Source: UMGS1387 sp045539625
Lineage (GTDB): Bacteria; Bacillota; Clostridia; Oscillospirales; CAG-382
Assembly: GCA_045539625.1 (NCBI GenBank)
Contig: JAZQFS010000020.1
Coordinates: 1 to 32,416, forward strand
Reading direction: 5' to 3'
DNA length: 32,416 nucleotides
Shown: positions 23,853-31,294 of the stretch, one piece after another
Layout of the letters: each line of letters starts with the position of its first letter
Numbering within the stretch: position 1 is the first letter of the stretch
Program-made: the position numbers and the translations under genes
The notes under the pieces: model-generated
What the model saw: the letters and a program-made list of their open reading frames with translations, nothing else
The model's database searches: none
What the model was told of the DNA's origin: nothing

Positions 23853-25229
23853 TTATTTGATTGCTTTATTCTTCCACTTTCCTCTTGCGTAGAATATAGA
23901 TGTAAGAACAGCACCCATAAGCCACGTAATCAGAAGTGAAATCTGTATACATTCCTTTTGTCCGTAAGGAAGAGCTTCTGTTCTTGTAAGGAAGGAAATG
24001 CCGTATGCTATGGGAATTCTGAGTCCTACGGTAGTAATAAGAGAAATCCACATGGGCGTTACCGTATCGCCTGCGCCTCGCATAATACCTGAAAGGCTCT
24101 GGGTTACCGCCATCGCAATATAGCCTGCGGCAAGAATGAACATAAGGCGGTAGCTCATTTCAATAACTTCGGGTGCATCGTTGCTGAAAAGTCCCATAAT
24201 CTGTCTGCCGAAAATAAGAATTATTACCGTAAGTACCGCAGAACAGCATACTGCCATAAGTGTTCCCTGCTTTGCACCCTTTGATATTCTGTCATACTTT
24301 CCCGCACCTACGTTCTGACCTGCATAAGTTGTCAGTGCCGTACCGAAGGAAAAGTTGGGCATCATGGCAAAGCCGTCAACTCTCATAATAATTACGTTTG
24401 CCGCAACAAACATATCGCCGAAGCTGTTGGTAAGTCTCTGAACAACAAGCATTGCCGAGGAGAAAATCATCTGTGTAAGTCCGGAAGGAAGTCCAAGACG
24501 TATTATTGTCTTTACATACTTCGCCTCAGGCAAAAGGTACTTAAGCTTAAAGTCAAAGCATTCTGTCATTCTTGACAGCTTCCAAAGGCAAAGGAGAGAC
24601 GACACAAACTGTGCTATTACCGTTGCAAGTGCAACGCCGCCTACCTCCATGGACCTGACAAGAATAAGGTCAAGCACAATATTTATTACCGTCGCAACAA
24701 GCAAATACACAAGTGCCGACATCGAGTCACCCAGTCCTCTTATGATACCGCTGAGGATATTATAAAAAGCCATACCCGCAATACCCACAAGCGATATAAG
24801 CAGGTAATCATAGCACCAGTCAATGGTGGATTCAGGCGTTTTCAGCACTTCCAGAATCGGTCGGATAAAGGGTACCATTATTGCTATAAGTACAACACAG
24901 CAAATCACGGTAATTGTAATACAGTTACCGATGGTTTTTGACAGGTCTTCCCTTTTTTTTGCGCCGAAATACTGGGAAACCATTATACTTGCACCTGCCG
25001 AAATACCGATAAACAGTACAAGCAGCATATTGAGTATCGGCATTGCACTGCCGATTGCTGAAAGCCCTGCCACACCGACGCCCTCGGTATTGCCTACAAC
25101 GATACTGTCAACGGTACTGTACAGCTGCTGTGCAATATTTCCTATAAGCATAGGTATTGTAAAGGTTACAATGCCTTTCCATGGTGAGCCCTGTGTCATA
25201 TCCACAGGTGCAAAAAGTTTTTTAAACAT
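23853..25229 (-). CDS. MATE family efflux transporter
   Basis: 458 aa, integral membrane, about 12 helices in two homologous halves. The first half begins with the family-typical IPMLIGNIAQQLYSTVDSIV and AGLSAIGSAMPI, and AKKREDLSKTIGNC follows the second or third helix. The equivalent second-half start is LPSGLTQMIFSSAMLVVQRL. It is an Na+- or H+-driven exporter of drugs or metabolites. AAGGAGA precedes ATG 25229. It is 14 nt downstream of the GH29 fucosidase gene and 12 nt upstream of the HAD gene, so it belongs to one operon. The substrate is unknown. Confidence 0.93.
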   Translation of the reverse strand: MFKKLFAPVDMTQGSPWKGIVTFTIPMLIGNIAQQLYSTVDSIVVGNTEGVGVAGLSAIGSAMPILNMLLVLFIGISAGASIMVSQYFGAKKREDLSKTIGNCITITVICCVVLIAIMVPFIRPILEVLKTPESTIDWCYDYLLISLVGIAGMAFYNILSGIIRGLGDSMSALVYLLVATVINIVLDLILVRSMEVGGVALATVIAQFVSSLLCLWKLSRMTECFDFKLKYLLPEAKYVKTIIRLGLPSGLTQMIFSSAMLVVQRLTNSFGDMFVAANVIIMRVDGFAMMPNFSFGTALTTYAGQNVGAGKYDRISKGAKQGTLMAVCCSAVLTVIILIFGRQIMGLFSNDAPEVIEMSYRLMFILAAGYIAMAVTQSLSGIMRGAGDTVTPMWISLITTVGLRIPIAYGISFLTRTEALPYGQKECIQISLLITWLMGAVLTSIFYARGKWKNKAIK

Positions 25230-25243
25230 ACATTCTCCTTAAA

Positions 25244-26473
25244 TTACTTAATTTTTGCCTTTGCCACTCTTACGCAGTAGTTTATTCCGTACATCATACC
25301 CGTAAAGTCAACTGTAAGACTATCCGAGTCCTGCGTAAATTTCAGTTTTTCTCCGTTATCCATCCACTCTATGCTTTCTATTTCATCGGCAATTCCCGAA
25401 AAAGCATAAACACCGCTGTATTTTCCGTCAACGGTTACGTTTTTATTACCAAGTCTTCCAAGGTCATAGCAGAACAGGTAAAGACAGCCGTCACCCTTCA
25501 GAACAAAATTTCTGCCGATGCTATAGCTTTCATAAGGCTTACCCTCATAAATTGCTTTGCCGAAAATCTTCATCCATTCGCCCATAATATTCATAAGCTC
25601 TCTCTGCATGGGCTCAACGCCGCCCTGTGCAGACGGTCCGATATTGAGAAGCAGGTTTGCACCAACCCTTCGGCAGTCGCAAAGACACTCGATAAGCTCT
25701 TTGGGAGGCTTATAGTTAAAGTCGCAAAGTCCTGTTCCCCAGTGGTCATTAAGGGTATAGCACATCTCGGCAGAAATGTACTTTGTCATACCGTTTCTGT
25801 TCATTGCCGAAGGTCTTCCCTGCTCAAAGGTAACGGAATCCACCTCGGGGTGACAGATCTGTCCTCTTGCATCAAGTCCCGTATTATTGATAATCATAGC
25901 TTCGGGCTGTAGGCGTCTTATCATACCGTACAGCTCATCATGCTTCCAGTCGGCATCCTTCTTTGACCAGTCGCCGTCAAACCACAGTCCGCCGATTTTC
26001 CCGTAATTTGTACAGAGAATTTCAACACTCTTTTTAAGATATTCAAGATAAGCATCAAAATCGTTATTGAAATCGGGGTTATACCAGTCAAGGGTTGTAT
26101 GATAGAAAAACGGCACAATACCGTGCTTATTGCAAGCATCAACGTATTCACGCACAAGGTCTCTTTTTGCTGCCGAGTGAGGTGCATCGAAATCATTGAG
26201 TCCGCAGGTATCGTACAGTGAAAAGCCTTCATGGTGGCGTGTTGTAAGTGTGATATACTTACAGCCTGCATTTTTTGCCGTCAGCACCAGCTTTTCCGCA
26301 TCAAAATCCTCGGCAGTAAAGGTATCGGCAAGCTTTTTATATTCATTCATATCACGCTTATGGATAAGATATGTCCATTCTCCCATTCCGAGCTGAGAGT
26401 AAAGTCCCCAATGTACAAACATTCCAAAGCCCATTTTTTCAAATCTTTCAATTCTTGGTGCAGGTACAAGCAT
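25244..26473 (-). CDS. Alpha-L-fucosidase, GH29 family, cytoplasmic
   Basis: 409 aa from ATG 26473, chosen because ACAGGAGGA precedes it; the frame extends 27 codons upstream through the promoter region. It has no signal peptide. The GH29 hallmarks are FGMFVHWGLYS (residues 15-25), TLTTRHHEGFSLYDT (76-89) and the nucleophile region GGLWFDGDWS with Asp166. It is a retaining glycosidase that removes terminal alpha-L-fucose. It lacks the C-terminal carbohydrate-binding domains often seen on secreted enzymes, and its cytoplasmic location implies imported fucosylated oligosaccharides. It could feed the fucose isomerase at 10925-12730. It leads the operon with the MATE and HAD genes. Confidence 0.93.
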   Translation of the reverse strand: MLVPAPRIERFEKMGFGMFVHWGLYSQLGMGEWTYLIHKRDMNEYKKLADTFTAEDFDAEKLVLTAKNAGCKYITLTTRHHEGFSLYDTCGLNDFDAPHSAAKRDLVREYVDACNKHGIVPFFYHTTLDWYNPDFNNDFDAYLEYLKKSVEILCTNYGKIGGLWFDGDWSKKDADWKHDELYGMIRRLQPEAMIINNTGLDARGQICHPEVDSVTFEQGRPSAMNRNGMTKYISAEMCYTLNDHWGTGLCDFNYKPPKELIECLCDCRRVGANLLLNIGPSAQGGVEPMQRELMNIMGEWMKIFGKAIYEGKPYESYSIGRNFVLKGDGCLYLFCYDLGRLGNKNVTVDGKYSGVYAFSGIADEIESIEWMDNGEKLKFTQDSDSLTVDFTGMMYGINYCVRVAKAKIK

Positions 26474-26500
26474 TTTTATCCTCCTGTGCAAAAAGATTGA

Positions 26501-26540
26501 TTCGCCAAAAAATGGCAAACCTTCAACAAATGACATTATA
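26501..26540 (-). promoter_or_regulatory. Promoter -10 and candidate operator of the fucosidase operon
   Basis: TATAAT lies on minus (26540-26535) with a weak -35. An inverted repeat TTCGCCA (26501-26507) / TGGCAAA (26513-26519), one mismatch, sits just after the predicted start (about 26528), the usual place for a repressor site. Confidence 0.45.
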
Positions 26541-26590
26541 TCGCAAGAGGGCAAAAAATTCTACAGGATTTTTTTACTGTTTTTTGGACA

Positions 26591-26618
26591 AACAAAAAAC
26601 GACACCTTTATGTGCCGT
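26591..26618 (-). terminator. Terminator of the Crp/Fnr gene
   Basis: On minus: ACGGCAC (26618-26612), a 6-nt loop, GTGTCGT (26605-26599) with one G-U pair, followed by a T run. Confidence 0.75.
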
Positions 26619-26624
26619 CATCTG

Positions 26625-27296
26625 TTACCCGTTATTCACAATAAGCTTGAATCTGTTCTTTTCAAACTCCAGCATACCCTCATCTCTCATTTTGCACAGC
26701 TCGTTTGACATCGCACTTCGGTCAACCGACAGAAAATCGGCAAGCTGCTGTCTGTTAAAAGGGATTTCAAAATATGCACTGTTATTTTTATCCGACTGCT
26801 CGGAAAGATAGGAAATAAGCTTTTCACGTGTTGTACGTTTTGACATATGGGAAAGCTTTTGTACAAGAAGCGTGTTTTTCTCTGACACCGCAAAAAACAG
26901 GTTCTGCGTTACCCTTCCGTGAAAGGAACAGGCATTACAGCAGGGTGAAAGCACGCATTTTACGTCAAAAAGCATAACGGTGCAATCTTCAATCGCCTCA
27001 ACGTCGTATCTCAGGTTACCGCTCCGGGGCGACACATAAGCTTCTGCAAACATCTCCCCTTCAAGCACCTGTCCCAGAATACTCCTGTTTCCCCAATAAT
27101 CATCCCTTACAATATGAGCCTTGCCCTTGACAAGCATATGAATATCTTTGACGGCATCACCGCTTCTCAGCACATATTCGCCTTTTTTAAAGAAAACCGT
27201 TCGTGCGTCGAGACAGGACAGCATCCCTTCAATTTCTTCTTCGGTTATGCCGGAAAACATTCTTGTTTTTTTCAATATATGCAAAAATTCTTTCAT
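26625..27296 (-). CDS. Crp/Fnr family transcriptional regulator
   Basis: 223 aa from ATG 27296, with GGAAAGAGAG upstream; the longer frame is less likely. The N-terminal cyclic-nucleotide-binding-like domain (about 10-125) has the family core FFKKGEYVLRSGD and EGEMFAEAYV. A long helix follows, then a C-terminal winged helix with HTH around residues 182-205 (RQQLADFLSVDRSAMSNELCKM). Five cysteines (105, 114, 119, 120, 123), four of them clustered in CVLSPCCNAC, could bind an iron-sulfur cluster or sense redox state. It is divergent from a ferredoxin-like gene; a palindrome in the gap sits where it could both activate that gene and repress its own. Confidence 0.92.
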   Translation of the reverse strand: MKEFLHILKKTRMFSGITEEEIEGMLSCLDARTVFFKKGEYVLRSGDAVKDIHMLVKGKAHIVRDDYWGNRSILGQVLEGEMFAEAYVSPRSGNLRYDVEAIEDCTVMLFDVKCVLSPCCNACSFHGRVTQNLFFAVSEKNTLLVQKLSHMSKRTTREKLISYLSEQSDKNNSAYFEIPFNRQQLADFLSVDRSAMSNELCKMRDEGMLEFEKNRFKLIVNNG

Positions 27297-27310
27297 TTTT
27301 CTCTCTTTCC

Positions 27311-27324
27311 GTTGTAAATACAAC
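27311..27324. promoter_or_regulatory. Candidate Crp/Fnr operator
   Basis: GTTGT-AAAT-ACAAC palindrome (arms extend to GTTGTA/TACAAC around AA). It is centred at 27317.5, that is -41.5 from the start site predicted for the ferredoxin-like gene, and lies at about +10 to +23 of the regulator's own transcript. Confidence 0.6.
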
Positions 27325-27339
27325 CGATTTGTTTTTATT

Positions 27340-27368
27340 ATTATAGTATAATAGTGTCACAAAGTCAA
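27340..27368 (-). promoter_or_regulatory. Promoter of the Crp/Fnr gene
   Basis: On minus: TTGACT (27368-27363), 17-nt spacer, TATAAT (27345-27340), with the start predicted at 27333. Confidence 0.8.
27347..27352 (+). promoter_or_regulatory. -10 element of the ferredoxin-like gene
   Basis: TATAAT within the palindrome TATTATA-G-TATAATA (27339-27353). The sequence 17 nt upstream (CCGATT) is a poor -35, consistent with activator dependence. Confidence 0.6.
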
Positions 27369-27381
27369 GGAGGTAATTACT

Positions 27382-28071
27382 ATGTTAAGAAGAATAATAA
27401 AGATAGACAAAGAAAAATGCAACGGCTGCGGTGCCTGTGCCGAAGCGTGCCACGAGGGTGCAATTGAAATGGTTGGCGGCAAAGCTCGTCTTACACGTGA
27501 GGACTACTGCGACGGTCTTGGCGACTGTCTTCCTGCATGCCCTGTCGGTGCCATAACCTTTGAAGAAAGAGAAGCGCCCGCATACGACGAGGCGGCAGTT
27601 CTTGCTTCAAAGCAGAAGAAAGCACCTCTTGCCTGCGGCTGTCCCGGTACGGCTTCAAAGGCGATAAAACGTGAGGTGTGCCCCATTGAAGCAAAGACAG
27701 ATATTGAGAGTCAGCTCTCCCAATGGCCTGTTCAGATAAAGCTTGTGCCCGTCAATGCGCCTTATTTTGACAAAGCAAATCTGCTTGTTGCGGCAGACTG
27801 TACGGCATACGCATACGGAAATTTCCACAATGAATTTATAAGAAACCGCATTACCCTTATAGGCTGTCCCAAGCTTGACGAGGGCGACTACGCCGAAAAG
27901 CTTACTGCCATCATAAAGAACAACGACATAAAGAGTGTAACTGTTGTACGTATGGAGGTTCCTTGCTGCGGCGGCATTGAAAGAGCCGTAAAGAATGCAC
28001 TTACGGCAAGCGAAAAGCTTTTGCCCCTTAGAGTAGTTACCGTCACCACCGACGGACGTCTTGTTGAATGA
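27382..28071 (+). CDS. Ferredoxin-like 4Fe-4S protein with C-terminal cysteine-containing domain
   Basis: 229 aa from ATG 27382, with CAAGGAGG upstream. The first iron-sulfur motif is complete (Cys13, 16, 19, 23 in CNGCGACAEAC). The second has only three of the four expected cysteines (Cys43, 49, 53 in CDGLGDCLPACP, with Leu46 in the second slot). The C-terminal domain (about 120-229) carries further cysteines in AADCTAY, LIGCPKLDEGDY and MEVPCCGG, typical of a clostridial ferredoxin family often next to a Crp/Fnr regulator. It probably carries electrons or acts in a redox stress response in the cytoplasm. It is monocistronic and divergent from its likely regulator. Confidence 0.9.
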   Translation: MLRRIIKIDKEKCNGCGACAEACHEGAIEMVGGKARLTREDYCDGLGDCLPACPVGAITFEEREAPAYDEAAVLASKQKKAPLACGCPGTASKAIKREVCPIEAKTDIESQLSQWPVQIKLVPVNAPYFDKANLLVAADCTAYAYGNFHNEFIRNRITLIGCPKLDEGDYAEKLTAIIKNNDIKSVTVVRMEVPCCGGIERAVKNALTASEKLLPLRVVTVTTDGRLVE

Positions 28072-28102
28072 CAAATTCTTATATATAACACAAAAAGCCG
28101 TG

Positions 28103-28125
28103 AGCTGTCGCAATAACAGCTTTTC
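28103..28125 (+). terminator. First hairpin after the ferredoxin-like gene
   Basis: AGCTGT (28103-28108) / ACAGCT (28116-28121) followed by TTTTC; a short stem and modest U-tract. Confidence 0.5.
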
Positions 28126-28147
28126 AGCATAATAACAAGCATAACAA

Positions 28148-28187
28148 AACCGACCGATAGGAGCTTTTCCCAACGGTCGGTTATTTT
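28148..28187. terminator. Bidirectional terminator, ferredoxin-like gene / small unknown gene
   Basis: Nine-bp arms AACCGACCG (28148-28156) and CGGTCGGTT (28174-28182). TTATTTT follows on plus and TTTTGTT on minus. Confidence 0.8.
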
Positions 28188-28207
28188 CATTTACGTTCAA
28201 ATAAGCC

Positions 28208-28558
28208 TCACTGTGCCGCACTTTCCTCCTGCAACAGTATTTTTTGCCTCAGGCTGTCGCTTACTCTTCTGATTGTTGACTTAAGCTCAACAAGCGCACT
28301 GTGACAGCACGGCTCATTAAGCAGGCGAACAGGTATGCCCTCGGCAGGCTCGGCAGGATTTATGTTTCTTGTATATCTCACATTCAAAAGACCTTCAGCC
28401 TGAGGAGCATAAATAAGCATAAGGTGATAATCCGTTTCATCGGGTATCTCAGATGCATCGTGGAATTTATCTATATTAACAACGCCGTTTTGCAAAAGAA
28501 AATTACACGCCGTCGGCAACTCTCCGCATACGGCTACTCTGATTTTCTTTTTCATCAT
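28208..28558 (-). CDS. Small hypothetical protein
   Basis: 116 aa from ATG 28558 (or the adjacent ATG 28555), with AAAGGAG upstream. I recognise no family. It starts with a beta strand typical of small Rossmann or receiver-like folds (KKIRVAVCGELPTACNFLL), followed by YHLMLIYAPQAEG. It has no signal peptide or membrane segment, and the C-terminus is a probable helix rich in Glu and Gln. It is convergent with the ferredoxin-like gene and divergent from the LytTR system, with a TATAAT (extended TG) on minus upstream. Function is unknown. Confidence 0.7.
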   Translation of the reverse strand: MMKKKIRVAVCGELPTACNFLLQNGVVNIDKFHDASEIPDETDYHLMLIYAPQAEGLLNVRYTRNINPAEPAEGIPVRLLNEPCCHSALVELKSTIRRVSDSLRQKILLQEESAAQ

Positions 28559-28630
28559 AAACAATTCTCCTTTCGGGGACATATTACAGATTATTGACTG
28601 TACCGATTATATCATATATTTTTTCCAAAA

Positions 28631-28666
28631 ACGCACTTGCGTAAATTCTGCCGTTTTTGCGCAAAA
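28631..28666. promoter_or_regulatory. Two adjacent palindromes in the divergent region before the LytTR operon
   Basis: ACGCA-CT-TGCGT (28631-28642) and the perfect 12-bp TTTTGCGCAAAA (28655-28666), both with a TGCG/CGCA core. No hairpin-terminator features are present, so they look like protein sites, placed upstream of the minus-strand small gene. Confidence 0.4.
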
Positions 28667-28745
28667 TCTGCTGATGATTTTTTATATTTGGTTGATTATT
28701 GGTGTTTTCAGCGAAATATCGTTAGGTTTTATATTGATATGAGTA

Positions 28746-28774
28746 TTTACAAATTTTGTTTTTTGTGATAGAAT
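28746..28774 (+). promoter_or_regulatory. Promoter of the LytTR two-component operon
   Basis: TTTACA (28746-28751), 17-nt spacer, TAGAAT (28769-28774), with TGA directly before the -10. Confidence 0.7.
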
Positions 28775-28805
28775 AGTGGAAGATTTGAGGAAAAGAGGAA
28801 GCTTT

Positions 28806-29540
28806 ATGAGAATAGCAATCTGCGATGATGAAAAAAGCTGTCTTGATGCGGCAATATCTGCTGCCGACAGCTACAATTCCCTGCATCCCGACAAAAAGCT
28901 TATATTTGACACGTTTTCCCACCCCGAAGATGTGATAGAAGCTTCGGAAAAAATCGGAGGCTATGACATTTACGTTCTGGATATAATTATGCCCAACATG
29001 AACGGAATTGAGCTTGGAAAAAAGCTGAGAGAAACAGGCTATGACGGAAATATCATATATCTTACCTCCAGCGAAGAATACTCACTTGACGCCTTTCAGG
29101 TAAAGGCTTACGACTATCTTATAAAGCCCATAAAGCCCGATGTTTTTGAAAAGACCTTAAACGAGGTGCTTGAGCTTATATCGGAAAAGAAGGACAAGCA
29201 CATTATTGTAAAGTCAAAGGAAAAAAGCGTCAAAATTTCCTTTGACAGCATTTGCTATGCCGAGCTTAACAAAAGGGCTGTACGCTACTATCTTATAAAG
29301 GGCAAGACAATAGACTCCGTAACGCTGCGTACCAACTTTGCAGAGGCTTTAAAGGAGTTAACAGACGACAGCCGTTTTTGTCTTTGCAGTCAGAGTATTG
29401 TTGTTAATCTTGACCATATCACAGAGGTTGAAAATGAGGCTGTTGTCTTTGGCGACACATACAAAGCGTTCCTGGGAGAAAAAACCTGCCGAAAGCTGAG
29501 AAGCATATGGTCCTCTCATCTGTTCAGTCAGGAGGGTTAA
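28806..29540 (+). CDS. LytTR family response regulator
   Basis: 244 aa from ATG 28806, with AGAGGAAG upstream; the longer frame would start inside the promoter region. The receiver domain (1-120) has the acidic pair Asp7/Asp8, phosphoacceptor Asp59 (VLDIIMPNMNG) and the conserved Lys in DYLIKP. The C-terminal LytTR DNA-binding domain (about 140-244) has VKSKEKSVKISFDSICYAE and the later SQSIVVNLDHITEVEN. It binds direct-repeat DNA sites to control target genes, typically for peptides, competence or metabolite transport. It is one base upstream of the histidine kinase gene, with which it forms a pair. Confidence 0.95.
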   Translation: MRIAICDDEKSCLDAAISAADSYNSLHPDKKLIFDTFSHPEDVIEASEKIGGYDIYVLDIIMPNMNGIELGKKLRETGYDGNIIYLTSSEEYSLDAFQVKAYDYLIKPIKPDVFEKTLNEVLELISEKKDKHIIVKSKEKSVKISFDSICYAELNKRAVRYYLIKGKTIDSVTLRTNFAEALKELTDDSRFCLCSQSIVVNLDHITEVENEAVVFGDTYKAFLGEKTCRKLRSIWSSHLFSQEG

Positions 29541-29541
29541 A

Positions 29542-30819
29542 ATGACTTTTTTAAGAGACTTTTCTTTATTATGGTCCATGCTTCACACGCTTGTGCTGTT
29601 TCTTTTTCTGTCAGAGTCAAGATTTTCTGCAAAAAAAGCAACTGTTCTCACTGTTTCCGCAATGCTTCCTTTAATAGTCGTCAACCTTTTTCTCTTCTTG
29701 TTTGTGGGATTTGAAAACTACGGAACGCTGATGCTGGTTACCCTTTCTTTTCCAAGCTGTATAATACTGTGGCTTTTGGCAAAGCACCGTGACGGAAGGT
29801 TCTTCTTCACCTTCTGTATGGTTGACACAACAGTTCTTGAGATTGTTTATATTACAAATCTTCTCAACCCCCTCATTTCCCCTGACAGCTATATTTTTAT
29901 GTTTGCAGTACGGCTTATTGCCTTTCCCGTAATCGAGTATCTTGTTTTCAAAAAGCTGCGTCCCACATACCTTGAGGTACAAAACGGAACAAACGGCGGC
30001 TGGGGACTGTTTGCGGTTATAGGACTTCTTTTCTATGTTGCAATCACTTTGCTTATGACATATCCCGACAGCATCACAAACAGACCTCATCAGATTCCCG
30101 TTCTTGTCCTTATGTTTATTTTGATGCCTGTTATATACGTTCACATTGTATCAACTCTTCGCCGTCAGCAGCTAAGCTATGAAAAGGACGAACAGGAAAA
30201 GCTGATGCATCTTCAGGTTTCTCACATAACAGAGCGTGTAAAGGAGCTTGACGAGGCACACGAAAACTTCCGCAAGGAGCGTCACAATTTCCGTCACAAG
30301 CTGAAGGTTATTGCAAGTCTTGTTGAAACAAAGCAGTATGACGAGCTTGAAAAAATTGTCAAGGAATACGAAGAAAACATAAAGCAAACTCAGATTGTAA
30401 AATATTGCAGCATTGCCATAATCGATGCGGTGTTATCGGTATACATCGGAAAGGCAAAAAGCCTCGGCATTGCACTTGACATCGGCTTTGCCTTTCCCGA
30501 AAGCTTCAGCGCAAACGAAAGCGAGCTTGCAACGGCGCTTGCAAATGCCATAGAAAACGCCATCAATGCCTGCGAAAAGCTCCCCGAAAGCCAAAGACAC
30601 ATTGAAATTAAGGTTTTATCAAAGCCCAAGTTTATTGTAATGGTACGCAACAGCTTTGACGGTAACGTAGAATTCAACGATGAAGGCTTGCCGCAAAGTC
30701 ACCAAGAAGGTCACGGCATCGGCACACGCTCCATTGCCGCCTTCTGCGAAAAGGCAGGCGGATACTATGATTTCAGTGCCGAAGGCAACGTATTTACGCT
30801 GTTTATGCACCTGAAGTAA
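29542..30819 (+). CDS. Sensor histidine kinase, GHKL type (AgrC-like)
   Basis: 425 aa from ATG 29542, with AGGAGGG upstream. Six membrane segments (about 10-205) form the sensor, followed by a helical linker and the phosphoacceptor region with His248 in ERHNFRHKLKV. The C-terminal GHKL ATPase domain has the N-box around ALANAIENAINAC and G-box HGIGTRS. This class usually senses peptides or small molecules through the membrane domain. It should phosphorylate the LytTR regulator encoded one base upstream. The next gene follows after 30 nt, so the operon continues. The signal is unknown. Confidence 0.93.
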   Translation: MTFLRDFSLLWSMLHTLVLFLFLSESRFSAKKATVLTVSAMLPLIVVNLFLFLFVGFENYGTLMLVTLSFPSCIILWLLAKHRDGRFFFTFCMVDTTVLEIVYITNLLNPLISPDSYIFMFAVRLIAFPVIEYLVFKKLRPTYLEVQNGTNGGWGLFAVIGLLFYVAITLLMTYPDSITNRPHQIPVLVLMFILMPVIYVHIVSTLRRQQLSYEKDEQEKLMHLQVSHITERVKELDEAHENFRKERHNFRHKLKVIASLVETKQYDELEKIVKEYEENIKQTQIVKYCSIAIIDAVLSVYIGKAKSLGIALDIGFAFPESFSANESELATALANAIENAINACEKLPESQRHIEIKVLSKPKFIVMVRNSFDGNVEFNDEGLPQSHQEGHGIGTRSIAAFCEKAGGYYDFSAEGNVFTLFMHLK

Positions 30820-30849
30820 CAACGGTTTTGCAACGAAAGGATTTTTATT

Positions 30850-31281
30850 ATGTATATAGCAATTATAGATGCTCAAAGCGAGATAAGCCGTCTTACAACC
30901 GTCTGCTACGGCGAAACCCTTTATGAAATCGCCCGTTGGTTTACCGACGAATTTGCCGATACCTACGATATGTACAGGGACGACAGCGAAACTGAAGAGG
31001 CTGACGGCCTAAAGGTTATTGCACAATGCGAGGAGCTTTGCTCCCTTGCCTGTGAGGATGCGCTTGATATGAGCGACCTTGAGGGACTTGCCTTTGACGT
31101 AAACGGTCTTTCGGTTGAACTGTACGGCGTTTATGACTCTTTTTCCGACTTTTGCGATGCATTCACTCAGTTTGTTGACGACAAGCCGAAGTACAAGAAA
31201 ATAGTTCCCGACAAGAAGGCTTGCGACATTTATGCCGAATGTGACAGGCTCAACACCCTTCTTATCAAGGCTAGTATCTGA
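30850..31281 (+). CDS. Small acidic hypothetical protein
   Basis: 143 aa from ATG 30850 with CGAAAGGA upstream. The composition is strongly acidic (for example DETEEADG-like stretches and DMSDLEG), with no signal peptide or membrane helix. No family is recognised. It is a cytoplasmic protein co-encoded with the LytTR system (30 nt after the kinase) and just ahead of the AEC transporter (13 nt). A regulatory or accessory role for the transporter is conceivable but nothing in the sequence shows it. Confidence 0.75.
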   Translation: MYIAIIDAQSEISRLTTVCYGETLYEIARWFTDEFADTYDMYRDDSETEEADGLKVIAQCEELCSLACEDALDMSDLEGLAFDVNGLSVELYGVYDSFSDFCDAFTQFVDDKPKYKKIVPDKKACDIYAECDRLNTLLIKASI

Positions 31282-31294
31282 CGGAGGCATTTTT

